A stretch of 55,595 bases of DNA from an uncultured Bacilli bacterium (lineage in GTDB: Bacteria; Bacillota_I; Bacilli_A; RF39; UBA660): positions 1 to 55,595 of the forward strand of contig CALVQR010000004.1 of NCBI GenBank assembly GCA_944358265.1. Direction: 5' to 3'. Position numbers and translations under genes: made by a program. The number at the start of each line of letters is the position of its first letter. Positions within the stretch are counted from its first letter, which is position 1. The notes under the pieces were generated by a model. The model worked only from the letters and a program-made list of their open reading frames with translations. It made no database searches and was not told the DNA's origin. This document shows, one piece after another, positions 46,375 to 55,426 of this stretch.

Positions 46375-47484
46375 ATGAAAACAATTGGAATAATCGCAGA
46401 ATATAATCCATTTCATAATGGACATTTATATCATATAAATAAAGTAAAAGAAATGTTCCCTGAATCTACTATTGTCCTTGTTATGAGTGGTAATTTTACA
46501 CAAAGAGGTGATGCTTCAATTATAAATAAATGGGATAAAACTGAGATAGCACTTAAAAATAACATAGATTTAGTAATTGAGCTTCCATTTAAATATACTT
46601 GTGAATCGGCTGATATATTCGCAAATGGTGCATGTACTATTTTAAATCATTTAAAAGTTGATTACTTAGTATTTGGTAGTGAATCAAATGACATTGAATT
46701 AATAAAAAATATAGCAATTACTCAACTTGATGAAAACTATAATAAAAAAGTGAAAGAATATATGAATAAAGGTATAAATTACGCTACTGCACTTTCTAAA
46801 GCATTAGAAGAATTTGGATTTAATGATATTAAAAATCCTAATGATATATTAGGTATTAGTTATGTCAGAGAACTAATCAAATTAAATAGTAATATTATTC
46901 CAATAACGATAAAAAGAGAAAATAATCATAATAATAAAAAACTTACTAAATATATTACTAGTGCAACTAGTATTAGAGAAAATATAAAAAAGAAAAATAT
47001 AAAAAAATATGTACCTAGTACATCATATAAATATTTAAAAAATAAATTATATTTTATTTCAGATTATTATAATTTATTAAAATATAAAATACTAAGTGAA
47101 ATTGATAATTTAAATGTATATCAAGGCGCAGATGAAGGAATAGAGAATAAAATTAAAAAAGTTATATATGATTCAAATAGTTATGAAGAACTCATACTTA
47201 ATATTAAATCTAAAAGATATACTTATAGTAAGATAAAAAGGTTACTTTTATCAATACTTGTAGGATATACTAAAGAAGAAGCTAAAAAAAGAGATATAAA
47301 TTATATAAGAGTTCTTGGATTTAATAATAAGGGAAGAAAATATTTAAATAAAATAAAAAAAGAAATAGATATTCCTATATATACAAATTATAATAATAAA
47401 TTTGATTTTGAATTAAAAGTTACATCTATATATGATTGTAATTTAGTAAAAAAAGAGATTAATGGACTTATAAAGGTTAGTTAA
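46375..47484 (+). CDS. tmcAL: tRNA(Met) cytidine acetate ligase TmcAL (YlbM)
   Basis: Makes N4-acetylcytidine at the wobble base of elongator tRNA-Met from acetate and ATP. 369 residues. GIIAEYNPFHNGHLYHI is the nucleotidyltransferase-like HIGH motif; VLVMSGNFTQRGDASIINKW, ELPFKYTCESADIFANGA and FGSES follow. The C-terminal helical part is typical of YlbM. ATG after AGAGGTG. Divergent from yceD-rpmF, convergent with holA. Confidence 0.95.
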   Translation: MKTIGIIAEYNPFHNGHLYHINKVKEMFPESTIVLVMSGNFTQRGDASIINKWDKTEIALKNNIDLVIELPFKYTCESADIFANGACTILNHLKVDYLVFGSESNDIELIKNIAITQLDENYNKKVKEYMNKGINYATALSKALEEFGFNDIKNPNDILGISYVRELIKLNSNIIPITIKRENNHNNKKLTKYITSATSIRENIKKKNIKKYVPSTSYKYLKNKLYFISDYYNLLKYKILSEIDNLNVYQGADEGIENKIKKVIYDSNSYEELILNIKSKRYTYSKIKRLLLSILVGYTKEEAKKRDINYIRVLGFNNKGRKYLNKIKKEIDIPIYTNYNNKFDFELKVTSIYDCNLVKKEINGLIKVS

Positions 47485-47493
47485 TCTTTTTTT
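47472..47493 (+). terminator. terminator after tmcAL
   Basis: AAAGGTT/AATCTTT stem (one G-T) with AGTT loop, then TTTTTT on the plus strand; the stop codon lies in the hairpin. Confidence 0.55.
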
Positions 47494-48445
47494 AAATATT
47501 AAGTAAAAATAACTCTAAGCCAAAATTTTTATCAATGTTCCCTGATTTTATATCATAGTCTAATTTAATAAGTTTTTTCATATTTTCTATTATTTCATCT
47601 ATCATAAATTCACTAGATAATGCAAGTTTTACTCTATATGGATGTTCTGATATCACGTTTGCCATTTCTCTTTCTTTATAACCGCTTTTAAGCATTAATT
47701 TAACCTGAAGTATTAGTCTAAATTGATTTGCAATCATAACTATTAACTTTATAGGTTCTTCTCCTATCAGTATTAATTCTGTGTATATTGTCATTGATTT
47801 TTTAGAGTTTTTCTGCATTATAGCATTTGTTAGAGAAAAAATATTATCTTCTATATTATCTCTTATAACATTATCTACATCTTCTTTAGTAATATTTTTA
47901 TCATCATCTTTATAAATCATTAATTTATCACATTCATTTATTATATTTGATAAATCGTATTTTACTTTATCAATAATTAATCTAACTAGTGGCATATCTA
48001 TATTATATGAATTTTTATTAAAATATTCATATATATAATTATTTAAATTATGACTTTCTAATTTTTTACATTCAATTACTTTAGAACATTTTTTTATTTT
48101 TTTTACTATTTTTTTTTTTTTATTTAATTTCACATTTCTAACTATAAAAATTAAATAAACATCATCAAATGGATTATTTATATATTTAATAAGCGAATCT
48201 ATATCATGATTAACTTCCTTTTTATTATCTCCAGTTAAAAAATTACAACCTTCACAAATTATAACTTTTTTACTATCAAACATACTAATCATGCTTGCTT
48301 CTTCAAGTGCTAAACTTACATTTACTTCATTTAAATTATACTTAATAATATTATCATCTATTACATTTGATGTGTTTATAATATTAGTTAATTCTTTTTT
48401 TATTAAATATTCTTCATCACCATATATTAAATATAAATTAGTCAT
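47492..48445 (-). CDS. holA: DNA polymerase III delta subunit
   Basis: Clamp-loader subunit that opens the beta ring. 317 residues. MTNLYLIYGDEEYLIKKEL start, then KKVIICEGCNFLTG, VYLIFIVRNVKLNKKKKIVK, EDNIFSLTNAIMQKNSKKSM and the C-terminal collar (ANQFRLILQVKLMLKSGY; HPYRVKLALS). No intact Walker A, as expected for delta. ATG after AGGTGA. Located alone between tmcAL and rplT; in Bacillus holA (yqeN) precedes rpsT, which is not here. Confidence 0.93.
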   Translation of the reverse strand: MTNLYLIYGDEEYLIKKELTNIINTSNVIDDNIIKYNLNEVNVSLALEEASMISMFDSKKVIICEGCNFLTGDNKKEVNHDIDSLIKYINNPFDDVYLIFIVRNVKLNKKKKIVKKIKKCSKVIECKKLESHNLNNYIYEYFNKNSYNIDMPLVRLIIDKVKYDLSNIINECDKLMIYKDDDKNITKEDVDNVIRDNIEDNIFSLTNAIMQKNSKKSMTIYTELILIGEEPIKLIVMIANQFRLILQVKLMLKSGYKEREMANVISEHPYRVKLALSSEFMIDEIIENMKKLIKLDYDIKSGNIDKNFGLELFLLNI

Positions 48446-48504
48446 ACTATCACCTATATCTCTTTAATAATTATAAAATATTTTTATTTAAAAAGCTACT
48501 TAAA

Positions 48505-48534
48505 TACAAAAAAAGAAGCTTATTTTAAAGCCTC
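48505..48534 (-). terminator. terminator after rplT
   Basis: GAGGCTT/AAGCTTC stem (one G-T), six-base loop, seven T on the minus strand. Confidence 0.85.
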
Positions 48535-49041
48535 AATTAATTCTGCTTTTTTCATAGTACTTGCTCCTGTAATATTTTTTTCTTTTGCAAGTGCTTTAAG
48601 TTCAGCAACTGTCATTTTTGATAAATCAGTAGTTTCTTCCTTTTTAGTTTCAACTTTTTTCTCTTCTTTTTTTGTATCTATTTTACCATTTAATGCATCT
48701 TTAGCAGTATTTACTAATGAAGTAAATGCTTTTTTATCATTAATTGCAAGTTCAGAAAGCATTTTTCTATTTATAGCAATACCTGCTTTATTAAGTCCAT
48801 CTATAAATTTAGAATAACTAATTTCATTTTGACGACAAGCTGCATTAATACGTGTAATCCATAATTTTCTGAAATTTCTTTTATTTTGTCTTCTGTCTCT
48901 ATAAGCATATTTCCCAGAATGCATTAATTGTTCTTTTGCAGTTTTATATAATCTGTGTTTGCTACCAAAATATCCTTTAGCTTGTTTTAATATTTTTTTA
49001 TGTTTAGCTTTTGTTACTTTCCCATCTTTTACTCTTGCCAT
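48520..49041 (-). CDS. rplT: 50S ribosomal protein bL20 with a C-terminal Rho_N/SAP-like extension
   Basis: 173 residues. 1–118 are a normal bL20 ([60 protein letters not shown]). After a Lys/Glu linker ([13 protein letters not shown]) comes a 34-residue module, [20 protein letters not shown] followed by [10 protein letters not shown]. It has the TVAELK..AK...I.G...KKAELI.AL pattern of the Rho_N/SAP-like helix-extended-loop-helix fold, which binds nucleic acid. L20 also represses its own operon by binding the leader, so the extra module could strengthen RNA binding (inference). Third gene of infC-rpmI-rplT. Confidence 0.95.
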   Translation of the reverse strand: MARVKDGKVTKAKHKKILKQAKGYFGSKHRLYKTAKEQLMHSGKYAYRDRRQNKRNFRKLWITRINAACRQNEISYSKFIDGLNKAGIAINRKMLSELAINDKKAFTSLVNTAKDALNGKIDTKKEEKKVETKKEETTDLSKMTVAELKALAKEKNITGASTMKKAELIEALK

Positions 49042-49057
49042 TTTAAATCACCTCTTA

Positions 49058-49264
49058 TTAGTTCATTCTATCTATAAGTCTTTTTAATCTTTTAGAATCG
49101 GCTTTAGATAGTTCAGAACCCTTTCTTAAATTTCTCATTCTTGCAGCACTATAACCTACTGTTTTGTGGTTTGCTCCTGGTTTTTTAAATTTAGCAGAAC
49201 CACTATTTCTAAGCATAATAGATTTTTTAGTACCTTTATGTGTTTTTTGTTTTAATTTTCCCAT
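49058..49264 (-). CDS. rpmI: 50S ribosomal protein bL35
   Basis: 68 residues: MGKLKQKTHKGTKKSIMLRN, RKGSELSKADSKRLKRLIDR match bL35. Its ATG follows one base after the infC stop, and the SD AAGGAAGG lies within infC. rplT follows 16 nt downstream. Confidence 0.96.
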   Translation of the reverse strand: MGKLKQKTHKGTKKSIMLRNSGSAKFKKPGANHKTVGYSAARMRNLRKGSELSKADSKRLKRLIDRMN

Positions 49265-49265
49265 A

Positions 49266-49799
49266 TTATTTACCTTCCTTCTTTATAGGTGCAATCATCA
49301 TATACATACTTCTCATTTCCATTGTTGGATCTTTTTCAACTACACCATATTCTTTTACCGCATCCGCAAATCTAACAAGCACATCTTTACCAAGTTCCGT
49401 ATGGGCAAGTTCTCTACCTTTAAATCTTATTGTTGCTTTTATTTTATGCCCTTTTTCTAAATATTTAATAACTTGTTTAACTCTTGTATTGAAATCATGA
49501 ATATCAATATTTACTGATAATCTAAATTCTTTCATTTCTGTACTATTTTCTCTTTGTCTTTTAGATGCTTCTTTTTGTTTCTTTTGTCTTTCATATTTGT
49601 ACTTGTTATAATCCATAAGTTTACATACAGGTTTATCTGAGTTAGAATTCATTAATACCAAATCAAACCCTGCGACACTCGCAAGTGTTAATGCATCCTC
49701 TCTACTCTTTAAACCTAATTGTTCTCCTTTTGGACCAATTACAAGAACTTCTTTAGCTCTTATTTGCTCATTAATAAGCATTTCTTTTTCTTTTGCTAT
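49266..49799 (-). CDS. infC: Translation initiation factor IF-3, apparent AUA start
   Basis: 177 residues. INEQIRAKEVLVIGPKGEQL, CKLMDYNKYKYERQKKQKEA and a C-terminal half with KEFRLSVNIDIHDFNTRVKQ and RFKGRELAH are IF-3. The frame could run back to ATG 49814, but that ATG is embedded in GGAGGTG. The codon six bases after the SD is ATA at 49799. IF-3 genes characteristically use rare starts (AUU, AUC, AUA) because IF-3 itself rejects them, giving autoregulation. I therefore place the start at AUA. An attenuator hairpin ends immediately upstream. Confidence 0.93.
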   Translation of the reverse strand: MAKEKEMLINEQIRAKEVLVIGPKGEQLGLKSREDALTLASVAGFDLVLMNSNSDKPVCKLMDYNKYKYERQKKQKEASKRQRENSTEMKEFRLSVNIDIHDFNTRVKQVIKYLEKGHKIKATIRFKGRELAHTELGKDVLVRFADAVKEYGVVEKDPTMEMRSMYMMIAPIKKEGK

Positions 49800-49814
49800 A
49801 GCAAACACCTCCAT

Positions 49815-49838
49815 AAAAAAATGAATACCAATGTATTC
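49815..49838 (-). terminator. attenuator terminator in the infC leader
   Basis: GAATAC/GTATTC stem with a four-base loop followed by a T-run that ends just before the infC SD. It is positioned to stop transcription before the operon unless an alternative fold forms. Confidence 0.7.
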
Positions 49839-49945
49839 ACCCTTATCAAAGACAATAAAATATATATATTATTTAGTGGCCTTTGACCTACCAGCTCATT
49901 TGCCAGTCAGGTGAGATATACATCTTCTTTCCTTTTTCATACTAC
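49815..49945 (-). promoter_or_regulatory. infC-rpmI-rplT leader (L20-leader type attenuation)
   Basis: About 130-nt leader between promoter and infC. It includes TCTCACCTGACTGGCAAATG, GAGCTGGTAGGTCAAAGGCC and the terminal hairpin. In Bacillus and relatives L20 binds such a leader and favours the terminator. The nucleotides GAGCTGG...CAAAGGCC are far more GC-rich than the surroundings, a sign of conserved RNA. I cannot confirm the exact match to the Rfam L20 leader without a covariance search. Confidence 0.65.
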
Positions 49946-49951
49946 AAGAAG

Positions 49952-49980
49952 ATTATATATTATAATTTATATTTTGTAAA
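49952..49980 (-). promoter_or_regulatory. promoter of infC-rpmI-rplT
   Basis: TTTACA (49980–49975), 17-nt spacer, TATAAT (49957–49952) on the minus strand, ahead of the GC-richer leader. Confidence 0.7.
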
Positions 49981-50226
49981 GTCTTTTTTTTGAAAAAAAG
50001 AATTTTTATTCAAAACTCTTTCTTTGCCTTTGCACTAAATATAATAAAATGAATTAATCTACTTTTGCAATTCATTTTGCAATACCACTTGCAGTTACTT
50101 TCAATTTTTAAATTATGTTAAGATGGAATTTTGAAGAAAAATCTCTCTAATTCTTTATAAAATAAGAATTATGGAATTTTAAATTTATAAAACTGTAAAA
50201 ATCAAGATTATAATACGAGTTATAAC
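49981..50226. other. gap between the infC promoter and rpe
   Basis: About 245 nt without a recognisable gene. A weak AT hairpin (AATTCTT/AAGAATT, 50152–50173) may end rpe transcription but has no good T-run. A minus-strand open stretch (50102–50010) encodes a Cys-rich short peptide without an SD or start; I do not call it. Confidence 0.4.
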
Positions 50227-50853
50227 TTATTTCAATAAAACATTTATTTTTTCTTGATAATTATTTGAATTAGTTACATAACTACCTGATACAATTATAT
50301 CTGCATAGCCTTTTACAAAATTAATGGTTTCATTATTAATTCCTCCATCTACTTCAATTATAAAATTATAATTATTTCTAATTTTTTTAATTTCTTTTAA
50401 TTTAGGAATAACTTCTTTAATAAATGTTTGTCCTCCTAATCCAGGCACTACACTCATTATTAAAACTAAATCTATTTTATCTAAATAAGGATCTAATATA
50501 CTAATATCAGTTTCAGGATTAAGAGCAACTCCTACTTTTATATTATTTTCTTTTATTTTATAAATATATTTTTCAATATTACCAACTTCACTATGAATAG
50601 TTATAAATTCAGGTTTTAAATTAATATAATCATCTAATATAGTATCTAGTCTTTTACTCATAATATGTACATCTAATTTCTTATTAGAAATATCATTTAT
50701 AATTTTAGCTTCATTAATATCAAAAGATGATTTTTCTGTAAAACTTCCATCCATTATATCTAAATGTAAATAATTACTACTTGTTTTATTTAATTTATTT
50801 ACTGAATCTTTATAATTATCTTTTTCACTTAATATTGAAACTGATATTTTCAT
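50227..50853 (-). CDS. rpe: Ribulose-phosphate 3-epimerase
   Basis: Interconverts ribulose-5-P and xylulose-5-P in the pentose phosphate pathway. 208 residues of a TIM barrel: LHLDIMDGSF, LDVHIMSKRLD (metal His), KVGVALNPETD, LVLIMSVVPGLGGQTFI and FIIEVDGGINNETI are all present. Directly after rsgA, 1 nt apart, in the prpC-prkC-rsgA-rpe order conserved in Firmicutes. The thiN gene that often follows is missing here. Confidence 0.95.
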   Translation of the reverse strand: MKISVSILSEKDNYKDSVNKLNKTSSNYLHLDIMDGSFTEKSSFDINEAKIINDISNKKLDVHIMSKRLDTILDDYINLKPEFITIHSEVGNIEKYIYKIKENNIKVGVALNPETDISILDPYLDKIDLVLIMSVVPGLGGQTFIKEVIPKLKEIKKIRNNYNFIIEVDGGINNETINFVKGYADIIVSGSYVTNSNNYQEKINVLLK

Positions 50854-50854
50854 A

Positions 50855-51697
50855 TTACTTCTCTCTTTCTTTTTCTAATATAAATTTAGTATAATTTTCA
50901 TATCTACTATTTAAAATAACATTTTCTTTAACTAATTTTTTTATTTCACAACAATCCTCTTTTAAATGCATACAATCTCTATACTTGCATTTATCTTTAT
51001 ATTCATTAAATTCTATAAAATTATCTCTTATATCCTCTTTAGTCATATTTATAAAACTAAGTGATGAAAAACCTGGAGTATCTGCGACAAATCCATAAAA
51101 CAAATCATATAATTCTACATGTCTTGTTGTATGTTTACCTCTACCTAATGCTTTTGATATTTCATTAGTTTCTAAATTCATAGACTTTTCTAATTTATTT
51201 ATTAAAGTAGATTTCCCTACTCCTGTTTGACCTGTCAAAATCGTTACCTTTTCTCTAAATATTTTCTTTAATTCATCTATTTGATTATTTATAAATACTT
51301 TATAACCTATTTTTTTATAATAACTTATTATTTCATCTATTTTTTTATGATCATCAAGTAAATCATATTTAGTTATTACTATTATAGGAGTTATATTATT
51401 AAATTCAATTATATTTATCATTTTATCAAGCAAATTAGATGAAAATGAAGGTTCTTTCACAGATACTACAATTAGTGCTATATCTATATTACTAACAGGT
51501 GGTCTTATTAGTTCATTTTTTCTAGGAAGAATATCTGTAATTATATTTTTTTTTAAATCAACAATAACATTATCCCCCGCAAGAGGAGTAATTTTCTTAT
51601 TTCTAAATACTCCTCTTGCTTTACATAGTGCTTTTTCCCCATTTTCAAGTCTAACTGTATAATCATTGCTTAAAACTTTTATTATTTTTCCATTCAT
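50855..51697 (-). CDS. rsgA: Ribosome small-subunit GTPase RsgA
   Basis: Circularly permuted GTPase of 30S assembly. 280 residues: OB fold (1–65), G4 ITKYDLLDD near 108, G1 TGQTGVGKSTLINKL near 155, G3 DTPGFSSLSF, and the C-terminal zinc site CKYRDCMHLKEDCC. The order G4–G1–G3 is diagnostic. The ATG overlaps the prkC stop by 1 nt (TAATG), so translation is coupled to the kinase gene; PrkC phosphorylates RsgA in Bacillus. Confidence 0.96.
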   Translation of the reverse strand: MNGKIIKVLSNDYTVRLENGEKALCKARGVFRNKKITPLAGDNVIVDLKKNIITDILPRKNELIRPPVSNIDIALIVVSVKEPSFSSNLLDKMINIIEFNNITPIIVITKYDLLDDHKKIDEIISYYKKIGYKVFINNQIDELKKIFREKVTILTGQTGVGKSTLINKLEKSMNLETNEISKALGRGKHTTRHVELYDLFYGFVADTPGFSSLSFINMTKEDIRDNFIEFNEYKDKCKYRDCMHLKEDCCEIKKLVKENVILNSRYENYTKFILEKEREK

Positions 51698-53481
51698 TAT
51701 TCTTCCTCTTCTTCATATGGCACCATTCCATTTTCATCTGCTTGCAAATTTTCATCATCATTAGTAGGAGTTTTTTTAGTTATTCTTATTGTTAAAACTG
51801 TTCTTTCTGCAATTTCGCTTCCCGCGGCTCTACTCTGATATACAATAGTTCCTTCTTCCTCTTCATCATTTATTACTTCTTCTACCTCTAAAGTAATACC
51901 ATATTCATTACAAAAATTTTGTACTTCTGATAAAGTATATTTTTCTTTTACAAAATCAGGATATTCTTTTAATATTTTAGGAAGATATAGTGTTATTGAA
52001 TCACCATTTAACAAACTGCTCCCTGCTTCTACAGATTGGCCTATTATCAAATCTTCTTTACCTTTATATTTCGATTTATCATCTACTATTTGATAATCTA
52101 TTATTACAGCGAGCCCTTTAACTTCTAGATTTGCCTGTACTTTATTATAATCTTGCCCAGTATAATCTTCTATAATAATTTTATCACTACCAAGTGATTT
52201 ATATATAGTAATAGTTGCTCCTTTTTTTACAGTTTGTCTTGCTTCAGGTTCTGTTTTAGAAACCTTTCCTTTTTCTACTTCATCTGTATAATCATCTTTT
52301 ACTTTAGTTGCGACAACTAATCCTGCTTTTTCAAGTTCATTAGTTGCTTCCCTAATAGTTAGTCCACTTACATCAGGTACTTTTACATCAGGTGTTCTAA
52401 ATATTGTAGGTATTATTACAAATATAAGTAAAATTGCAAATATTAATATAGAACATACTATAATTAAAATTTTAGTAATTTTATTTTTCTTTTTATCATT
52501 AAATTCATCATCTGTTATATCTTTAACTATTGGTTTTTCTTCTTCATCATTATTCTTATCTTTTATTTTTAATTCATCTTTTAGTGTATTTAACACTTTT
52601 GTTTCATCTAAATCATCTTCAGGATATTTAAATACTATTTTTTCTTCATTTTCTCTATCTATACTAAGCGCACTCGCTAAATCATCATGAAGTTCACGAA
52701 CATTATTATATCTATTTTTAGGATTTTTGGCTGTACATTTTAGTATTATATTTTCTACAGATTGAGGAACTTTAGGATTAACCTTTCTAATACTTGGCAT
52801 TGGATCTTTTATATGTTTAAGTGCTATTTCTACAGCAGTTTCTCCTCTAAAAGGCATTGTTCCTGCGAGCATTTCATAAAATAATATTCCTAGTGAATAA
52901 ATATCACTTTTTATAGTCGATCCTTTACCTGCGGCTTGTTCTGGTGGCAAATAATGAACTGATCCCATTACAGAATTAGTTTGAGTTAAATCTGCAGCAT
53001 TTATTGCCATTGCAATACCAAAATCTGTTATTTTTACCATACCATCTTCTAATATCATAATATTTTGAGGTTTAATATCTCTATGAATTATATATGAATC
53101 ATGTGCATGAGAAAGACCATCAGTTAATTGAAGCATTATATCTATTGCCTCAGTGACTGTTAAATGTCCTCTCTTTTTTATTAATTGTTTTAAAGTTTTA
53201 CCATCTATATATTCCATTACAATATAGAAATTACCATTATCTTCTCCAACATCATACATTTCTACTATATTTGGATGTGAAAGTGATGATGCTGAAAGTG
53301 CTTCTCTTTGAAATCTTCTAACAAATTTCTCATCATCTGCAAGATCTCCTCTTAAAACTTTAACCGCAACATTTCTCTCTAATATTGTGTCATATGCTAA
53401 ATAAACATTAGCCATTCCACCTTCTCCAATAAGTTTTATTATTTCATATCTGTCATTAATTTTTTGACCTTTAGAAAACAT
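51697..53481 (-). CDS. prkC: PASTA-domain Ser/Thr protein kinase PrkC
   Basis: Membrane Hanks-type kinase sensing peptidoglycan fragments; in spore-formers it also signals germination. 594 residues: kinase domain 1–265 (IGEGGMANVYLAYD; HRDIKPQNIMI; ITDFGIAMAINAADLTQTNS), membrane helix about 335–357, then three PASTA repeats (VPDVSGLTIREATNELEKAG; the one starting at IIIEDYTGQ; the one with KYTLSEVQNF). Acidic C-tail. It follows prpC by 2 nt. Confidence 0.97.
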   Translation of the reverse strand: MFSKGQKINDRYEIIKLIGEGGMANVYLAYDTILERNVAVKVLRGDLADDEKFVRRFQREALSASSLSHPNIVEMYDVGEDNGNFYIVMEYIDGKTLKQLIKKRGHLTVTEAIDIMLQLTDGLSHAHDSYIIHRDIKPQNIMILEDGMVKITDFGIAMAINAADLTQTNSVMGSVHYLPPEQAAGKGSTIKSDIYSLGILFYEMLAGTMPFRGETAVEIALKHIKDPMPSIRKVNPKVPQSVENIILKCTAKNPKNRYNNVRELHDDLASALSIDRENEEKIVFKYPEDDLDETKVLNTLKDELKIKDKNNDEEEKPIVKDITDDEFNDKKKNKITKILIIVCSILIFAILLIFVIIPTIFRTPDVKVPDVSGLTIREATNELEKAGLVVATKVKDDYTDEVEKGKVSKTEPEARQTVKKGATITIYKSLGSDKIIIEDYTGQDYNKVQANLEVKGLAVIIDYQIVDDKSKYKGKEDLIIGQSVEAGSSLLNGDSITLYLPKILKEYPDFVKEKYTLSEVQNFCNEYGITLEVEEVINDEEEEGTIVYQSRAAGSEIAERTVLTIRITKKTPTNDDENLQADENGMVPYEEEEE

Positions 53482-53483
53482 TA

Positions 53484-54224
53484 TTAAACACCTTCCTCAT
53501 CAGTCATTAAGCATGCGATTGATATATTATCAGTCCCACCTCGTATATTACTTTTTCTTATAAGTTTAGTTACTTTTTCTTCTAAAGTACCTGCCCCATA
53601 AAGAACTTTTTCTATTTGCATATTATTAAGCATTGTAGTAAGTCCATCACTACATAAAAGAATTCCATCTACATCTGTATCTACATCAAAAATATCTACT
53701 TCTGCTGGATTATTAGCGCCTAACGCTCTCATTAGTATATTTTTTCTTGGATGATGTTCAGCTTCTTCTTTAGTTAGTTCTCCAGAATTAACAAGTAAAT
53801 TTACTAAAGTATGATCTTTAGTTACTTTATATAGTTTTTCTCCTTTAAATACAAAACCTGAACTATCTCCTACATTACCAAAAAGTAAATAATCTTTAGT
53901 TAAAAGCGCTATAACAAAAGTTGTTCCCATACCCTTACTTTCTTCATGCACTGCAGTATAAGCAAAAATTGATTTATTTATCTCTGCAACTTCATCTCTT
54001 ATCCAATTAACCGCATCTTTTTTTTCACCTAAGGACTCTTTTTCTTTAAATTTATTTGTAATATGGTCTATTGCCATTGAAGATGCTACTTCTCCTGCTT
54101 TATGTCCACCCATACCATCTGCTACCGCAAGTAAATATTCATTATTTGAATTTTTTAGTATGATTACACTATCTTCATTATGATCTCTAACTTTACCAGT
54201 ATCTGTTAAGAAAAAAGTTTTCAT
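53484..54224 (-). CDS. prpC: PP2C-family protein phosphatase PrpC/Stp
   Basis: Metal-dependent Ser/Thr phosphatase that reverses PrkC. 246 residues. Motifs: TDTGKVRDHNEDSV, LAVADGMGGHKAGEVASSMA, GNVGDSSGFVF, TKDHTLVNLLV, DGILLCSDGLTTML and GGTDNISIACLM carry the metal-binding Asp residues. It is 3 nt downstream of rlmN and just before prkC. Confidence 0.96.
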   Translation of the reverse strand: MKTFFLTDTGKVRDHNEDSVIILKNSNNEYLLAVADGMGGHKAGEVASSMAIDHITNKFKEKESLGEKKDAVNWIRDEVAEINKSIFAYTAVHEESKGMGTTFVIALLTKDYLLFGNVGDSSGFVFKGEKLYKVTKDHTLVNLLVNSGELTKEEAEHHPRKNILMRALGANNPAEVDIFDVDTDVDGILLCSDGLTTMLNNMQIEKVLYGAGTLEEKVTKLIRKSNIRGGTDNISIACLMTDEEGV

Positions 54225-54227
54225 GTT

Positions 54228-55250
54228 TTATTCCTCCTTACTTTCAGATCTTAATTGTCCACATGCAGCAGATACTTTTGATCCAAATTCCTTTCTTATT
54301 GTTACATTTATATTATTCTCTTTTAGTATACCACAAAATTTAATTATTTGGGAAAAATCTGATCTTTTAAATCCTATATTATTCGTTTCATTATATGGTA
54401 TTACATTTACATAGCAATTAATTCCTTTTAATAATTTTGCAAGTTCTTTTGCGCAATTATCAGAATCGTTTACATCTTTAAGCATTATATATTCAAATGT
54501 AACTCTTCTATTTGTTTTATTAATATATTCTTTTACAGCATTTATAAGACTTTCTATATTATATGCTTTATTTACTTTCATTATTTTATTTCTAATTTCA
54601 TCATTTGGTGCATGAAGACTTATTGCTAAATTAACTCCAGATAATTCATCTGCAAATTGTTTTATTTTAGGTACTATTCCTGAAGTTGATACAGTAATAT
54701 GTCTTATTCCTATTGCTAAAGCATACGCATCATTTGCAATATTTATAAAATCAATAACATTATCATAATTATCAAAAGGTTCACCTATACCCATAATGAC
54801 TATATGACTTATTCTTTCTTTTATATCCTTTTGTACTTCTAAAACTTGAAGAATCATTTCATTTACAGATAAATTTCTTACCTTTTTAAGTCTGCCACTT
54901 TCACAAAAAGCACATCCCATATTACATCCTATTTGGGATGAAATACATATACTTATTCCATAATCATGATACATAACTACAGATTCTATTTTGTTTTTAT
55001 CTTCTAATTCAAATAAATATTTTTTAACAAGTTCATCTTCTTGTTTTTTAACTATTTTAATTTTATTAAAATAAAAATTTTCTTTTATTTTAGTAATAGA
55101 TTTTTTGTTTATATTAGTGATTTCATCAAATGAATTTATATTTTTCCTATATATCCACTCAAAAATTTGAGTTGCTCTAAACTTTTTATCACCATTATTT
55201 ATAAAATAATCTTCTAATTTTTTCCTAGTTATTCCATATATACTTTTCAT
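54228..55250 (-). CDS. rlmN: Dual-specificity 23S rRNA/tRNA methyltransferase RlmN
   Basis: Radical SAM enzyme that methylates C2 of A2503 in 23S rRNA and A37 of some tRNAs. 340 residues; cluster C109-x3-C113-x2-C116 (CNMGCAFCESG), HIVIMGIGEPFDNYDNVI, VSTSGIVPKI, NLAISLHAPNDEIRNKIM, and the catalytic Cys near the end (SAACGQLRSE). ATG after AGGAAG. First gene of rlmN-prpC-prkC-rsgA-rpe, the common Bacillus order. Confidence 0.97.
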   Translation of the reverse strand: MKSIYGITRKKLEDYFINNGDKKFRATQIFEWIYRKNINSFDEITNINKKSITKIKENFYFNKIKIVKKQEDELVKKYLFELEDKNKIESVVMYHDYGISICISSQIGCNMGCAFCESGRLKKVRNLSVNEMILQVLEVQKDIKERISHIVIMGIGEPFDNYDNVIDFINIANDAYALAIGIRHITVSTSGIVPKIKQFADELSGVNLAISLHAPNDEIRNKIMKVNKAYNIESLINAVKEYINKTNRRVTFEYIMLKDVNDSDNCAKELAKLLKGINCYVNVIPYNETNNIGFKRSDFSQIIKFCGILKENNINVTIRKEFGSKVSAACGQLRSESKEE

Positions 55251-55400
55251 AAAACACTTCCTATTTATAAATTATAACATTTTTTATCGCATATAAAAAG
55301 AAAAACACAATCTTTTACATTATATTTTTCTTTACTCTTTACATTTATATTACTTTTTATTTGATAACATTTTATTTTACTATTATTTATATAAAAAGAA

Positions 55401-55426
55401 AAAAATTGAGTTTTTACTCAATTTTT
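55401..55426. terminator. terminator downstream of ftsZ and the 7-codon ORF
   Basis: 11-bp stem AAAAATTGAGT/ACTCAATTTTT, four-base loop, T-run on the minus strand directly after the tiny ORF's stop. Confidence 0.85.

Noticed and set aside
49164-49500. Plus-strand ORFs over rpmI/infC
   Set aside because: Antisense to clearly conserved ribosomal protein and IF-3 genes; Phe/Ser-rich shadows.
50010-50102. Cys-rich minus-strand peptide (SNCKWYCKMNCKS)
   Set aside because: No start codon with an SD, very short, and no neighbour logic; probably chance.
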